DNA from: an uncultured Candidatus Peregrinibacteria bacterium | GTDB taxonomy: Bacteria; Patescibacteriota; Gracilibacteria; Peribacterales; Peribacteraceae | DNA: 64,000 nucleotides | Direction: 5' to 3' | Assembly: GCA_937863435.1 (NCBI GenBank) | Contig: CALMES010000106.1 | Location: 1-64,000, forward strand | Shown: one piece after another, positions 1-8,581 of the stretch | Layout: every line of letters starts with the position of its first letter | Position numbering within the stretch: the stretch's first letter is position 1 | The notes under the pieces: generated by a model | Told to the model about the DNA's origin: nothing | The model's database searches: none | The model's input: only the letters and a program-made list of their open reading frames with translations | Made by a program: the position numbers and the translations under genes

Positions 1-1163
1 AGTATCTGGATGACGGCGAAATGGTATCAACCGACGGCAAGACCGTTCGCTTCTCGGATATTCACACCGGCGAGGAACGCAAGAAGCGCGAGATCAACAT
101 TTCGTGGGAAGTGAAGGACACAGACAAGGGTGTCTACGATCATTTTATGATGAAGGAGATTATGGATCAGAAGGAAACTATCATCCGTGCTGTGCACCAG
201 GATGACAGCCAGATCGAAGCGGTCGCCAAAGCAATCGAGAATTGTTTGGGCTGCATTCTGTCGGCGTGTGGCACAGCCGGCAAAGTGTGTATGGCTGCCG
301 ATTATTTTTTCTCGGTTGTCGCCAAGCGCCACGAAAAATTTGCGCCGGCGAGCGAATTTAAAATCTACCACCATTTCCTCAAGCCTGAGAGTCTCATTAT
401 CGTCGTGAGCCAAAGTGGGGAGACGGCCGATGTGCTGGAAGCGATGAGTGTCGCCAAAAAAGCCGGTTCCAAAGTGCTCGCGATTGTAAACACCGAAGGA
501 TCGTCCATCGCACGCGCGGCCGATTATACGCTGCTCATCAACGCCGGCCCCGAACGTGCCGTTGCATCCACGAAAGCTGCAACCGGTCAGATGGCGGTAC
601 TGCTGCTCATCGCTCACGCAGTTGCCGGCAAGCTCCACGAGGGTCGCACGTTGCTGCTGGAAACCGGCGGACAGATCAACGACATGCTAAACCCGCGCTA
701 CATCGAACGCATTAAAGGAGTGGCAGAGGCAGTCTCGCATCATGACAATATGTACATCATCGGTAAGAGCTGGAACTACCCGATGGCACTGGAAAGCGCG
801 ATCAAAATTCAGGAAGTGAGTTACGTGCACGCCGAAGGTTTCGCCGCTGGCGAACTCAAGCACGGCCCCATCGCACTCATTGAGCCAGGCACGCCGTGCA
901 TTGCGCTGATTGGCAACGACGAAATGAAGAACGACATGCTCAGCAATATTCAAGAGCTGAAAGCACGTGGCGCCATGATCATCGCGGTTGCACCGGAGCG
1001 TCACGAGAGCTTCGATCATTGGCTCAAGGTTCCGGATGTCGGCGCAGCGCAGGCGATCGTCAACATCATCCCGATCCAGATTCTGGCCTACTACCTGGCC
1101 GTCTTCCGCGGTAAAGACCCGGACATGCCGAGAAATTTGGCAAAAAGTGTTACTGTTAAATAA
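1..1163 (+). CDS. glmS: Glutamine--fructose-6-phosphate aminotransferase (isomerizing), C-terminal part
   Basis: Makes glucosamine-6-phosphate from fructose-6-phosphate and glutamine, the first step towards UDP-GlcNAc for peptidoglycan. The reading frame is open from base 3, so the gene starts before the window; what remains is the end of the glutaminase domain and both SIS (sugar isomerase) domains. Visible family motifs are SACGTAGK in the first SIS domain, SQSGETADVLEA with the sugar-phosphate loop, ASTKAATGQ, the AEGFAAGELKHGPIALIE block and a C-terminal DMPRNLAKSVTVK, which is the usual GlmS ending. The stop overlaps the next start by one base (TAATG). The family assignment is secure; only the 5' part is missing. 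Confidence 0.97.
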   Translation, partial: YLDDGEMVSTDGKTVRFSDIHTGEERKKREINISWEVKDTDKGVYDHFMMKEIMDQKETIIRAVHQDDSQIEAVAKAIENCLGCILSACGTAGKVCMAADYFFSVVAKRHEKFAPASEFKIYHHFLKPESLIIVVSQSGETADVLEAMSVAKKAGSKVLAIVNTEGSSIARAADYTLLINAGPERAVASTKAATGQMAVLLLIAHAVAGKLHEGRTLLLETGGQINDMLNPRYIERIKGVAEAVSHHDNMYIIGKSWNYPMALESAIKIQEVSYVHAEGFAAGELKHGPIALIEPGTPCIALIGNDEMKNDMLSNIQELKARGAMIIAVAPERHESFDHWLKVPDVGAAQAIVNIIPIQILAYYLAVFRGKDPDMPRNLAKSVTVK

Positions 1164-1870
1164 TGAATAATATTGAAAAACCTTTGGTTTCAGAAGGTAA
1201 TGACCAAATCGATAGACTCATCGGTGTCGCATATGAAAAAGTTATTCCTCTTATGAAAGAGTTAGCCAAATCTGCCATAGCAGGTGATCTCCGAAGAGAT
1301 GCAGTTGATCTTTGTTGTAGTGTTCTTCAAAGAAGGAGAAAAGAAGGATTGTTAAATGGCTTTTTTGCAGAATTGCAGCAGTGGATTGATAAAGGCGAAG
1401 TAAATCCGGAATTTATTAATTCTGATTTAGGACAGGCATCATTTCAGGAATTATTGGATTTTTTGAATAAAGAAATACCAGAATCAGAGAGATTTGAGGC
1501 GATGAAAAATCTTTTCAAGCGTTCAGTGGAGAATAGTGAGTTTTCAAGTCGAGCATTTCAGTTAATGAAGATTTGCAAGAAATTAGACGTAAATGAACTA
1601 TTAATTATTTCTATCATTTATAAAGCTTATAAGCAGAAGACGAGAACTGAATTGGAAAAAATTCAAAGCATTTTTGAATGGTTTTCTAAAGTTCAGGAAT
1701 TCTCTGAGGGAAAAGTCTCAGCTGGCATTATAGAGCATTATGAAGAAAATTTAGTCAAGAATAATCTAATTGGCCCAAGAACTTATGATGATCGTAGTGG
1801 TGTAAGTTATCCAGAAAAATTTAGACTAAGCAGTCTAGGAATTGAGTTGTGTGAATTCATAATTGTTTGA
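1163..1870 (+). CDS. Hypothetical protein, AT-rich orphan
   Basis: A 235-residue protein I do not recognise. It is soluble and mostly alpha-helical by composition, with many Leu, Glu and Lys and no signal peptide or membrane segment. Residues 1-60 contain a basic stretch around LQRRRKEG; the C-terminal third (IQSIFEWFSKVQEF to the end) looks like a small winged-helix-like tail, but this is only an impression. It starts inside the glmS stop (TAATG), so translation may be coupled. Its DNA is clearly AT-richer than glmS or the PBP gene on either side and its codons end mostly in A or T, which suggests horizontal acquisition. It faces the convergent PBP gene with about 9 bases between them. Confidence 0.75.
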   Translation: MNNIEKPLVSEGNDQIDRLIGVAYEKVIPLMKELAKSAIAGDLRRDAVDLCCSVLQRRRKEGLLNGFFAELQQWIDKGEVNPEFINSDLGQASFQELLDFLNKEIPESERFEAMKNLFKRSVENSEFSSRAFQLMKICKKLDVNELLIISIIYKAYKQKTRTELEKIQSIFEWFSKVQEFSEGKVSAGIIEHYEENLVKNNLIGPRTYDDRSGVSYPEKFRLSSLGIELCEFIIV

Positions 1871-1879
1871 GTTTATTTT

Positions 1880-4651
1880 CTACTTCCTCTTATCCTTCTC
1901 ATCCGGCGGAATGCCGTAGTAGTTAAAGAGAAAGGCGGCAATATCTTTAAAGAGCGGAGCAGCGGACTTGCTTCCGAAGTCGTCTTTCTTGGGACGGTCG
2001 AGCTTGACCAGGATGATGAATTTCGGATGATCGACCGGGGCGTAGCCGGCGTAAGTGGCTGTTGTTGAACCTGTTCCTGTTTCATATTTGCCACCGGGTC
2101 CGGCAATCTGACTGGTTCCGGTTTTGCCAGCGATCCGGTAACCGACCGGTTTGCCGGCTTTGGCAAAGCCGTTTTCGGCGCTATTGACCAGCATGGCGGT
2201 GATGGTTGCCGATGTTTCGGGCTTTATGACCTGTCCCACGACGACCGGCGGCTTTTTTTCGACTGTGCCGTCGCTGTAGCGGATTTCGTCGATGATGGTC
2301 GGTTTCATAAGCTTGCCCCCGTTTGCGAGAGCGGTGTAAGCCGTGATCATCTGAATGGGGGTTGCTGAAATTCCCTGGCCGAATGACGTGGTCGACAGCA
2401 GGGCGTTGCTCCAGGTTCGCCAGTCACGAAGGACGCCCGGCAGCTCATTGTCCAGCTCGATGCCGGTTACGTTTCCGAAGCCGAATTTCTTCAACTCGGC
2501 GTAGAACAATTTGCGGCCAAGCTTCTGGGACACGCTTTGCAGGCAGGTGTTGAGTGAGTAATTAAGACACTGGACCATGCTGACGAGTCCGTAATATTTG
2601 TGCAGCGCGTTGCGGATCGGGAACTTGTCGACAATCACCGGACCGTCGTCCTGGTAGGTGTCTTCCGGCACGATTTCACCCTGGTCGATGGCGATGGCCA
2701 TGGTGACAGGCTTCATGACAGATCCGGGTTCGTAGATTTCCTGCACCGTGCGGTTGACGTACGATCCGACGCCGATGTTGTTCTTGTACTTGAGCCAGAT
2801 GCCTTTGTAGGGAGTGGGAAACACTTCGCGTGTGTTATGTTCTCCGACAGGCAGGTAGTACCGCGTAATGGACTGCAGATCGTACATTTTTTCCAGTTCA
2901 GCCAGTTTCTTCTGCAGTTCGGGCGACATGGCCGCACGACTTTGCGGACGTAAATCCGGCAGATACGCTTTGAGCACACGGGTATTTGTTTCGGGATTGA
3001 AAATCTCAATGACAATCGAGTCCTCCTTTTCGGGCGGCAGGATCATGGGTTCCTTTTCGTACACGGATGCATACGTATTGTTGTCGAACCGTGGCGCATT
3101 GGCCATGGCTATCACTTTCCCCGTAAACGGATTCATAATGATCACCTGACCGCTTTCGGCATCGACTTTTTTGACCATCTCCTCCAGCAGTTCCTCCACC
3201 TTGCTCTGTACGAAGCGGTCAATAGTCAGCACGATCGAAGCTCCGTCGCGCGGATCGATGAATTTCTGATCGGTGGAAATAACCTGTCCCCCCATGCGGT
3301 CGCTCACGGATTCGATGCGTCCCTCCTGTCCGCGCAGCTGAGCATCGTACGCGCGCTCGATGCCATACTGCGGTTCCTGCACCGCGTTGCGGCCTCTTTT
3401 TTTAGCGATGATAAAACCGATGACATGTGATGCAATGCGGGTATCCGGATAAAACCGCCAATGTTCCTGCACCAGTGCCAGCGAGCGGTACGGATCCAGA
3501 ATATCCTTGACGCTTTCTTTCCGCGCTCTGGCTGCCGCCACCGCAGACTCGGTGGCTTTTGCGGATTTTTCTTTCAATGCTTTCACTGCCCGCGACAGGT
3601 CCGGTGTCAGTTTTCCCATGATCGGCACATATCGCAGTGAACGCTGCTGCAGCCGACCGGCTATATCACCCTGGTCGAGCTGCAAAACAGGAGACAGATC
3701 GTTGGCGATAGCCGGAATATCGCGCTGGTTTACCAGTTCAGGGTTGCAGTAAATAATGTCGTCGTCCTTGTTGACGGAAATGCCCGGAATATTTTTTTGT
3801 TCCACCTGCACTTCCTGCACTTTGTTCGCGCCGTACTTGAGCGGCACAAATGTGACTTTTTTCTGCGTGATCCGTTCCTCTATGTTACGAGCGAACTGAC
3901 GGCGTACTTCGGTAATGTCGGGAATATCCGGCTTTGTCAGCGGCAGTTGCGTAAGCAGCGGCGAGGCGCCGCTCATGGTGAGCCCGGATATCCCTCCGCT
4001 GCCGGCCAGCAAAGAGTGTTGCAAGGCGTCCGCATTTTTCTTCAGCGGATCGAACGCATTACGGTAAAAATCGATCAGCTCGACCGGACAATCGTAATTG
4101 CCGCTGCGACAGGTGGCATCGAACTCTTTGGTTACGAGAGTATCGGCCAGTGTGTCGGATACCTCCGCATGGCGTGACGAGATGACCGTCGGATCAATGT
4201 AGAGAAGATCCAGGCTCGCGTTCGTCGCAAAAATACTCGTTTCCCCTGTCTTGCTGTTACGGCTGAGAATTTCGCCGCGCTTGGCGGGAATTTCCACGCC
4301 GCCGTATTGCTGCGCTTGTGCTTTGGCATGATAATAATCACGGTTGATCACCTGCAGTTCAATGAGCCGGGCGATGACAATCAGGCAGATGGTCAGCAGG
4401 AAGGCATGCACAATGACGATGCGACGCTCGAAAGAGCGCCTGCGCTGGGTTTCCGACACGTTGGAATAATAACCGCTGCGATTCACGAGTGTCAGGGTAG
4501 CATAGCTTTTATTCCGCTTCCTCTTTTTGTCTTTGCTTTTTTCGGCATCAATGGGGTCAGAAGAAGGATGCGACGATATGAGGATGAGAGGAAAGGAGGA
4601 TATCCGCAGCCGGGACGCCGCGTCCCGGAGGACGATGTGCTCTATGATCAA
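1880..4651 (-). CDS. Class B penicillin-binding protein (FtsI/PBP2-type transpeptidase)
   Basis: Peptidoglycan DD-transpeptidase acting outside the membrane in septal or lateral wall synthesis. It has a basic cytoplasmic tail, one membrane segment near residues 78-100 (IVIVHAFLLTICLIVIARL), a long PBP-dimer region, and the transpeptidase domain with all three active-site motifs: SVMK near residue 644, SLN near 698 and KTGT near 843. There are no PASTA repeats. The listed start is a TTG; the first 20 or so codons run through a GC-rich palindrome (4598-4632), so the real start is probably downstream, for example GTG at 4486, which gives 868 residues. It lies about 40 bases after prmC on the same strand and is probably cotranscribed with it. 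Whether it is the FtsI or the elongation PBP cannot be told from sequence alone. Confidence 0.93.
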   Translation of the reverse strand: MIIEHIVLRDAASRLRISSFPLILISSHPSSDPIDAEKSKDKKRKRNKSYATLTLVNRSGYYSNVSETQRRRSFERRIVIVHAFLLTICLIVIARLIELQVINRDYYHAKAQAQQYGGVEIPAKRGEILSRNSKTGETSIFATNASLDLLYIDPTVISSRHAEVSDTLADTLVTKEFDATCRSGNYDCPVELIDFYRNAFDPLKKNADALQHSLLAGSGGISGLTMSGASPLLTQLPLTKPDIPDITEVRRQFARNIEERITQKKVTFVPLKYGANKVQEVQVEQKNIPGISVNKDDDIIYCNPELVNQRDIPAIANDLSPVLQLDQGDIAGRLQQRSLRYVPIMGKLTPDLSRAVKALKEKSAKATESAVAAARARKESVKDILDPYRSLALVQEHWRFYPDTRIASHVIGFIIAKKRGRNAVQEPQYGIERAYDAQLRGQEGRIESVSDRMGGQVISTDQKFIDPRDGASIVLTIDRFVQSKVEELLEEMVKKVDAESGQVIIMNPFTGKVIAMANAPRFDNNTYASVYEKEPMILPPEKEDSIVIEIFNPETNTRVLKAYLPDLRPQSRAAMSPELQKKLAELEKMYDLQSITRYYLPVGEHNTREVFPTPYKGIWLKYKNNIGVGSYVNRTVQEIYEPGSVMKPVTMAIAIDQGEIVPEDTYQDDGPVIVDKFPIRNALHKYYGLVSMVQCLNYSLNTCLQSVSQKLGRKLFYAELKKFGFGNVTGIELDNELPGVLRDWRTWSNALLSTTSFGQGISATPIQMITAYTALANGGKLMKPTIIDEIRYSDGTVEKKPPVVVGQVIKPETSATITAMLVNSAENGFAKAGKPVGYRIAGKTGTSQIAGPGGKYETGTGSTTATYAGYAPVDHPKFIILVKLDRPKKDDFGSKSAAPLFKDIAAFLFNYYGIPPDEKDKRK
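4598..4632. repeat. GC-rich REP-like palindrome, copy 1
   Basis: The segment contains ATCCGCAGCC followed by the near-perfect palindrome GGGACGCCGCGTCCC. A close copy (TATCCGCAGCC, then GCGACACTGCGTCCCGGG) lies at 38095-38130. It sits between prmC and the PBP gene and overlaps the 5' end of the longest PBP reading frame. Confidence 0.6.
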
Positions 4652-4691
4652 GCGCCACAGTCGCCAACGGCCGTTTTAGTTTGGTAAATCA

Positions 4692-5495
4692 TTATTTGCC
4701 CGCGTCAATCAGCGCTTGCGACTGATCAGTCCGGCATTCAAGGACGATACCTGCACAGTATCGGTGTTTTTTGGCAGACATTACGAGTTCGCTCAGAACC
4801 GAAAGCCCGTCTGCGCCGGCAAAGAGTGCTTCGTGTGGTTCGAAATCAGCAACGGTCGATTCAAGTGTGATAGTGGACGGTATATAAGGAGGATTCGAGA
4901 CAATCACAAATGGAGCTGTCAGGTTCATGACAGGTTCCAGGTTTTTGCCGAGTAAAAACTGGAGGGATTCTTCGAGGTTATATTCTCGCGCGTTGTTTCT
5001 GGCAATCGTCAGTGCGTGCGGCGAAATATCGGTAGCAATCAGCTGAAGATCAGGATGCATCATGCTCAGTGTGATAGCAATGCACCCGCTGCCCGTTCCA
5101 ATATCGACTATCGTCGTCGGTTTCAGTTCTGCATGAAATGCGATGCTCAGCGCCTCTATATCTGTATCGATGCTGATGCGGGATGTTTTGGGGTCTTGCA
5201 AAAACTCGTGCGCCGCATCCACAAGTCCTTCCGTTGACGGCCTTGGAATGAGCACGCCAGGTGCGATGTGAAACAGGTGACCGTAAAATTCTTTCTCACC
5301 CGTGATGTACGCAACCGGCTCCTTGTTCTTTCGGCGTTGTTCGTACGCTATGAACGTTGTCATCTGCGCTTCTGTCAGGTCATCATTATCATGGGTGATG
5401 AGCCACGTCCGGTCTTTTTCCAGTGCATGCGCCAGCAGGACTTCTGCATCCAGTCTGTTAATCGTTGTTGCCTGGAGTATCTCTGCAATCGTCAT
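4692..5495 (-). CDS. prmC: Peptide chain release factor N5-glutamine methyltransferase
   Basis: Methylates the glutamine of the GGQ motif in release factors RF1 and RF2, using S-adenosylmethionine. The 267-residue protein has the helical N-terminal substrate domain (residues 1-75, with LDAEVLLAHALEKDRTWLI) and a Rossmann methyltransferase with the SAM loop VDIGTGSGCIAITL and the catalytic NPPYIPST signature that marks the PrmC/HemK family. The length is normal. It is divergently arranged with the glycosyltransferase at 5514 and lies just upstream of the PBP gene. Confidence 0.95.
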   Translation of the reverse strand: MTIAEILQATTINRLDAEVLLAHALEKDRTWLITHDNDDLTEAQMTTFIAYEQRRKNKEPVAYITGEKEFYGHLFHIAPGVLIPRPSTEGLVDAAHEFLQDPKTSRISIDTDIEALSIAFHAELKPTTIVDIGTGSGCIAITLSMMHPDLQLIATDISPHALTIARNNAREYNLEESLQFLLGKNLEPVMNLTAPFVIVSNPPYIPSTITLESTVADFEPHEALFAGADGLSVLSELVMSAKKHRYCAGIVLECRTDQSQALIDAGK

Positions 5496-5500
5496 GCCTG

Positions 5501-5506
5501 TATGCT
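5501..5506 (+). promoter_or_regulatory. -10 box (TATGCT) of a predicted leaderless transcript
   Basis: TATGCT lies 7 bases before the ATG at 5514, so initiation would begin at or next to the start codon. The same hexamer precedes tRNA-Ile at 41351-41356, which supports its use as a -10 element. There is no Shine-Dalgarno. Confidence 0.45.
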
Positions 5507-5513
5507 ACACCAG

Positions 5514-6578
5514 ATGACGCGTATCGGTATTGATTGTCGGTTTGCATCCGGGCTCGGTGGGCTTGGTACCTACACGCGTGAGCTTGTCACTGCACTTGTC
5601 GCCCGCAACGATCCGTGGACGTATGTGCTGTTTGTCTCCTCGCCCGACAAAGTGTGGCACCAGCACCTCTCGTGTGAAAAAATTGTCGTACCCTACCGGC
5701 ATTACACACTTTCCGAGCAGATTTTTCTGCCCGGACTCTACCGAGCAAGCCATATCGACGTATTGTTTGCGCCGCACTTCAGCACTCCCCTTCTCTCTCG
5801 CATTCCGACTGTCTGTACGATTCACGATCTCATTTTGCATCATTATCCGAACCAGGCATCGCTCATCAAACGTATCGCCTACCGCATGCTCTTTGCGCAT
5901 GCCGTGAATCACAGCGCTCATATTCTGAGTGTCAGCGAAGCCACAAAAACCGATCTGATGGCAGCGTATCCTTCTCTGCGTTCAGAAAAAGTGACGGTCG
6001 CGTATCCGGGCGTGTCACCGCTGTTTCATCCGGCAGATACTGCAATGGTTGATCAGGCGAAAGCCCAATACGGTCTTACCAAGCCGTATTTTCTGTACGT
6101 CGGCAACTGCAAGCAGCATAAAAATGTTCCGCTTTTACTATCGGCCTTTCAATCACTTCAGTCACTCGATACGGAACTTATTCTGGTCACAAGCGGCAAA
6201 GAAGCCGATCATCTGTCTCTTCCGGCAGGTGTTCGCATTCTGCGCGATATGAGCTTTGCATCCTTGCCCGCGCTCTATACGGGTGCCATTGCGTGTGTCA
6301 CAGCCAGCCTGTTTGAAGGCTTTGGACTGCCGGTTATCGAGGCGATGGCGTGCGGTTGTCCTGTTATTGCGCCAAACCGTACGAGCATTCCGGAGGTGAG
6401 CTGTGGCAAGGCGACGCTTCTCGAGCCGACAAGCGAGGCATTTGCCGCCGCCATGCGACATCACATGGCTGCACCATGCGACAGACAGGTTCTGGCGCAA
6501 GGTTGGCATGAACGGTATGACTGGAAAAAAACCGCCCAAAAAACCGCCGCGATTTTCGCGCGCATGATAGAATCCTAA
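5514..6578 (+). CDS. Glycosyltransferase family 4 (GT-B fold)
   Basis: Transfers a sugar from a nucleotide donor to a cell-surface glycan or lipid; the exact sugar is unknown. The 354-residue protein starts RIGIDCRFASGLGGLGTYTR, the typical N-terminal donor-side glycine loop of mannosyltransferase-like GT4 enzymes. The C-terminal half carries the hallmark E(x7)E region EGFGLPVIEAMACGCPVIA, followed by SIPEV. I chose ATG 5514 because it opens directly on this conserved strand and has a -10 box 7 bases upstream; ATG 5502 is the only close alternative but overlaps that box. It diverges from prmC and is followed 15 bases later by the DciA-like gene. Confidence 0.93.
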   Translation: MTRIGIDCRFASGLGGLGTYTRELVTALVARNDPWTYVLFVSSPDKVWHQHLSCEKIVVPYRHYTLSEQIFLPGLYRASHIDVLFAPHFSTPLLSRIPTVCTIHDLILHHYPNQASLIKRIAYRMLFAHAVNHSAHILSVSEATKTDLMAAYPSLRSEKVTVAYPGVSPLFHPADTAMVDQAKAQYGLTKPYFLYVGNCKQHKNVPLLLSAFQSLQSLDTELILVTSGKEADHLSLPAGVRILRDMSFASLPALYTGAIACVTASLFEGFGLPVIEAMACGCPVIAPNRTSIPEVSCGKATLLEPTSEAFAAAMRHHMAAPCDRQVLAQGWHERYDWKKTAQKTAAIFARMIES

Positions 6579-6593
6579 TCTTCCTCTGAATAT

Positions 6594-6884
6594 ATGCAGA
6601 AACTTGCGACGATTCTTCCATCGGTTCTGCGCCAGCGCGGATTGGATCAGGCATTTTCGGCCGGACTCATTATTCTGAAGGCACAGGAATGGATAGAATC
6701 GGTTTTACCAGTTCATGCACGCAGCATAAAAGCCAAAAGCATCAATGACGGGCTGCTCATCATTACTGCCATTGATTCGATTGCGCTTCAGGAAATGATT
6801 GTACGCACAGACGATCTTCTGACGTGGCTCAATGCAGAGGTGCATTCTGCGCGTGTTGTGACCGTAAAAGTAATCCGCGGTTAA
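6594..6884 (+). CDS. DUF721/DciA-like small protein
   Basis: A 96-residue protein resembling the DUF721/DciA family, whose members help load the replicative helicase in bacteria lacking DnaC or DnaI. The fit rests on the overall pattern: LPSVLRQRGLDQAF, then a helix ending in W (AQEWIESVLP), then a beta-rich part with INDGLLIITAIDSIALQEM and a final DLLTWLN helix, as in the DciA KH-like domain. The family function is known; its application here is inference. It is closely linked to the GT4 gene upstream and the secreted protein downstream. Confidence 0.65.
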   Translation: MQKLATILPSVLRQRGLDQAFSAGLIILKAQEWIESVLPVHARSIKAKSINDGLLIITAIDSIALQEMIVRTDDLLTWLNAEVHSARVVTVKVIRG

Positions 6885-6910
6885 GGGAATTGCTTCATTC
6901 GATTCTTCTC

Positions 6911-7687
6911 ATGAAACAGTATACAATCCGGTTCGTGCATCCTCGTATTTTTTTGGTTGCGGCTCTTCTGGCGTGCTCCGCGTGCACCGCTTTTGTCGCG
7001 CAAAACCGGCCTCTGTCATCGTTGGCAGGCGGATCCGGTGCAACACTTGCGGCAGTCTCTGCTCACAGCAGTCGTGCACCGCTGATCAGCGAGCTGCCGG
7101 TCGTTTTTCTGATGCAAAGAGGTGTATCCGGTCTGGAGGTGAAGGGAATCGGTTTGTCGCTTTCTGCGGCCGGACGGATCGTGACAGCGGCAATGTTTGA
7201 TGCCAGTCACCCGCTCTTTGTCGCGCGTGTGGTCGAGCAGCAGCCTGGGTACCGGTGTGACAGCCTGGTGCAGATTGTGTCCCAGGATGCCAAGCGCGGC
7301 ATTGCATTGCTTCAGACTGTCGCACCGGTTGCCGATGACTGTTCCCAGGGGAGCTTTGTCGGCGAATGGCAGCCGCTTCCTGCCGGCCTCCCCTCCTCTC
7401 TCTTTGCCGGTTCCGGTTCGGATGTACAGGTAATGGTGCCTGCTGGCGGACAGATAAGAAAGATGGCCGGCCGACTCACAGGTTCGGGTGATCAGTTACA
7501 AATTTCCCTGCCAGTCTCGTCCATCCCGTCTGGCATCGTTCTGAATGCGATATTTGAGCCTTTAGGTCTTGTTCTTGCCAAAAATGGCAGCGGATCGAGC
7601 GTCACGCCGCCCGTTCTTTCCTTATCCGGACTGAGCCGGTTTATCGGTTTGCCTGCAGCCGGTTCCTCGCTTCCGGCTGCACAGTAG
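6911..7687 (+). CDS. Exported protein with a degenerate trypsin-like (HtrA-type) fold
   Basis: The 258-residue protein has a basic start, a hydrophobic signal (IFLVAALLACSAC) and a possible lipobox (LLAC), so it may be a lipoprotein. The middle resembles trypsin-like HtrA proteases: GIGLSLSAAGRIVTAAMF aligns by eye with the usual GSGFVIS-DG-ILTNNHV block, and DAKRGIALLQ with D-x-DLALLK. The catalytic His (TNNHV versus TAAMF) and Asp positions appear replaced, and no GNSGGP-like serine loop is visible. I infer an inactive protease-fold binding protein. The start ATG 6911 is the only one that gives an export signal. Alternative: an unrelated beta-rich lipoprotein. Confidence 0.7.
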   Translation: MKQYTIRFVHPRIFLVAALLACSACTAFVAQNRPLSSLAGGSGATLAAVSAHSSRAPLISELPVVFLMQRGVSGLEVKGIGLSLSAAGRIVTAAMFDASHPLFVARVVEQQPGYRCDSLVQIVSQDAKRGIALLQTVAPVADDCSQGSFVGEWQPLPAGLPSSLFAGSGSDVQVMVPAGGQIRKMAGRLTGSGDQLQISLPVSSIPSGIVLNAIFEPLGLVLAKNGSGSSVTPPVLSLSGLSRFIGLPAAGSSLPAAQ

Positions 7688-7698
7688 CTTATTTGCGC

Positions 7699-7727
7699 TT
7701 GCATCCGACTTTTGCGTCCTCTACACT
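7699..7727 (+). promoter_or_regulatory. Promoter of rpsP
   Basis: TTGCAT at 7699-7704, a 17-base spacer and TACACT at 7722-7727, 28 bases before the rpsP ATG. The leader is pyrimidine-rich (ccatcctttctcc) with no Shine-Dalgarno. Confidence 0.6.
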
Positions 7728-7755
7728 CTGCAGGCTCCGTTTCCATCCTTTCTCC

Positions 7756-8118
7756 ATGCTCGTCATCCGTTTACAGCGCACAGGCCGCAAGAATACGCCA
7801 ACTTACCGCATTGTGGTGTCTGAAAAGACCAAGCACGTCAGTAAGGGTTCCATGGAAGTGATGGGTCATTATCTTCCTGCTCAGGACAAGCCGGTCTTCG
7901 AATGCGATCAGGCTCGCGTGGCTCACTGGGTAAAGCAGGGTGCCATTCCAAGCAATACTGTCGCCCGTCTTTTGCACAAGGCCGGTATGAAAGATATGGA
8001 GAAGTACATGCAGCGCTACACCAAGAAGAAGTCCAAGGATCCGGAGGCGATTGCCGCTGCCGAGGCCGCCGCAGCCGCCGCTGCGACACCAGCACCCGAG
8101 GCGCCAGCTGCTGCGTAA
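7756..8118 (+). CDS. rpsP: 30S ribosomal protein S16
   Basis: Structural protein of the small ribosomal subunit. It starts MLVIRLQRTGRKNTPTYRIV, the canonical bS16 N-terminus, and continues through GHYLPAQDKP and the HWVKQGAIPSNTVARLLHKAG block. At 120 residues it is longer than the usual 80-90, because of a lysine-rich stretch and an alanine-rich tail (about residues 92-120). The next gene is khpA, a common partner of rpsP in bacteria. A periodic hairpin repeat follows the stop after 2 bases. Confidence 0.97.
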   Translation: MLVIRLQRTGRKNTPTYRIVVSEKTKHVSKGSMEVMGHYLPAQDKPVFECDQARVAHWVKQGAIPSNTVARLLHKAGMKDMEKYMQRYTKKKSKDPEAIAAAEAAAAAAATPAPEAPAAA

Positions 8119-8120
8119 AG

Positions 8121-8236
8121 CAACTACTAACTTCCAAAACCAACTCCCAAGGATTGTCCAGAGCGCCTTTTTTGGTTGTTGGTAATTGGTTTTTGGGATT
8201 TTTGACTGATAGCGGGAAGTTGGTAATGGGGAGTTG
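8121..8236. repeat. Period-7 inverted hairpin (CAACTCC/TTGGTAA word)
   Basis: The left arm reads as degenerate 7-mers (CAACTAC TAACTTC CAAAACC AACTCCC); the right arm as TTGGTTG TTGGTAA TTGGTTT TTGGGAT, then GGGAAGT TGGTAAT GGGGAGT. The arms are complementary, so the rpsP-khpA spacer can fold into a long hairpin. Confidence 0.7.
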
Positions 8237-8248
8237 TTCGTAAAGGTG

Positions 8249-8277
8249 GTGACAAACCTTCAAAATCCCGGTAGCCT
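8249..8277 (+). promoter_or_regulatory. Promoter of khpA, predicted leaderless
   Basis: GTGACA at 8249-8254, a 17-base spacer and TAGCCT at 8272-8277; the ATG follows only 7 bases later, with no Shine-Dalgarno. Confidence 0.5.
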
Positions 8278-8284
8278 AGAGACC

Positions 8285-8548
8285 ATGTCTGATACTGCTT
8301 CTGTTCCCGGTTTGGAATTCATCAATGTTGTTCTTGGCATGCTCGTGGAGGATAAGGACGAATTGGCCATTGAATCGTCGCATGACGATTTAGGCATCCT
8401 TATTACTGTGCGGGTCAGCGATCGTGATATGGGCAAACTGATTGGCAAGAGTGGCCAGACAATCAAATCAATCCGCACCCTGCTCCGTGTCATCGGCGGC
8501 ATGGCCAACCAGCGCGTCAATTTGAAGGTACTCGAACCGCAGAAATAA
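8285..8548 (+). CDS. khpA: KH-domain RNA-binding protein
   Basis: An 87-residue single KH-domain protein of the KhpA/YlqC family, which binds RNA and in Firmicutes affects cell division and translation with KhpB. The signature GKLIGKSGQTIKSIRTLL (residues about 54-71) is the GxxG loop of a type II KH domain, followed by a final beta strand VNLKVLEP. The position right after rpsP is the classical one. Start ATG 8285 is the only start consistent with the family length. Confidence 0.92.
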   Translation: MSDTASVPGLEFINVVLGMLVEDKDELAIESSHDDLGILITVRVSDRDMGKLIGKSGQTIKSIRTLLRVIGGMANQRVNLKVLEPQK

Positions 8549-8581
8549 TTTGCAACTTTTTGTTTCTTTGCCATCATTCCC

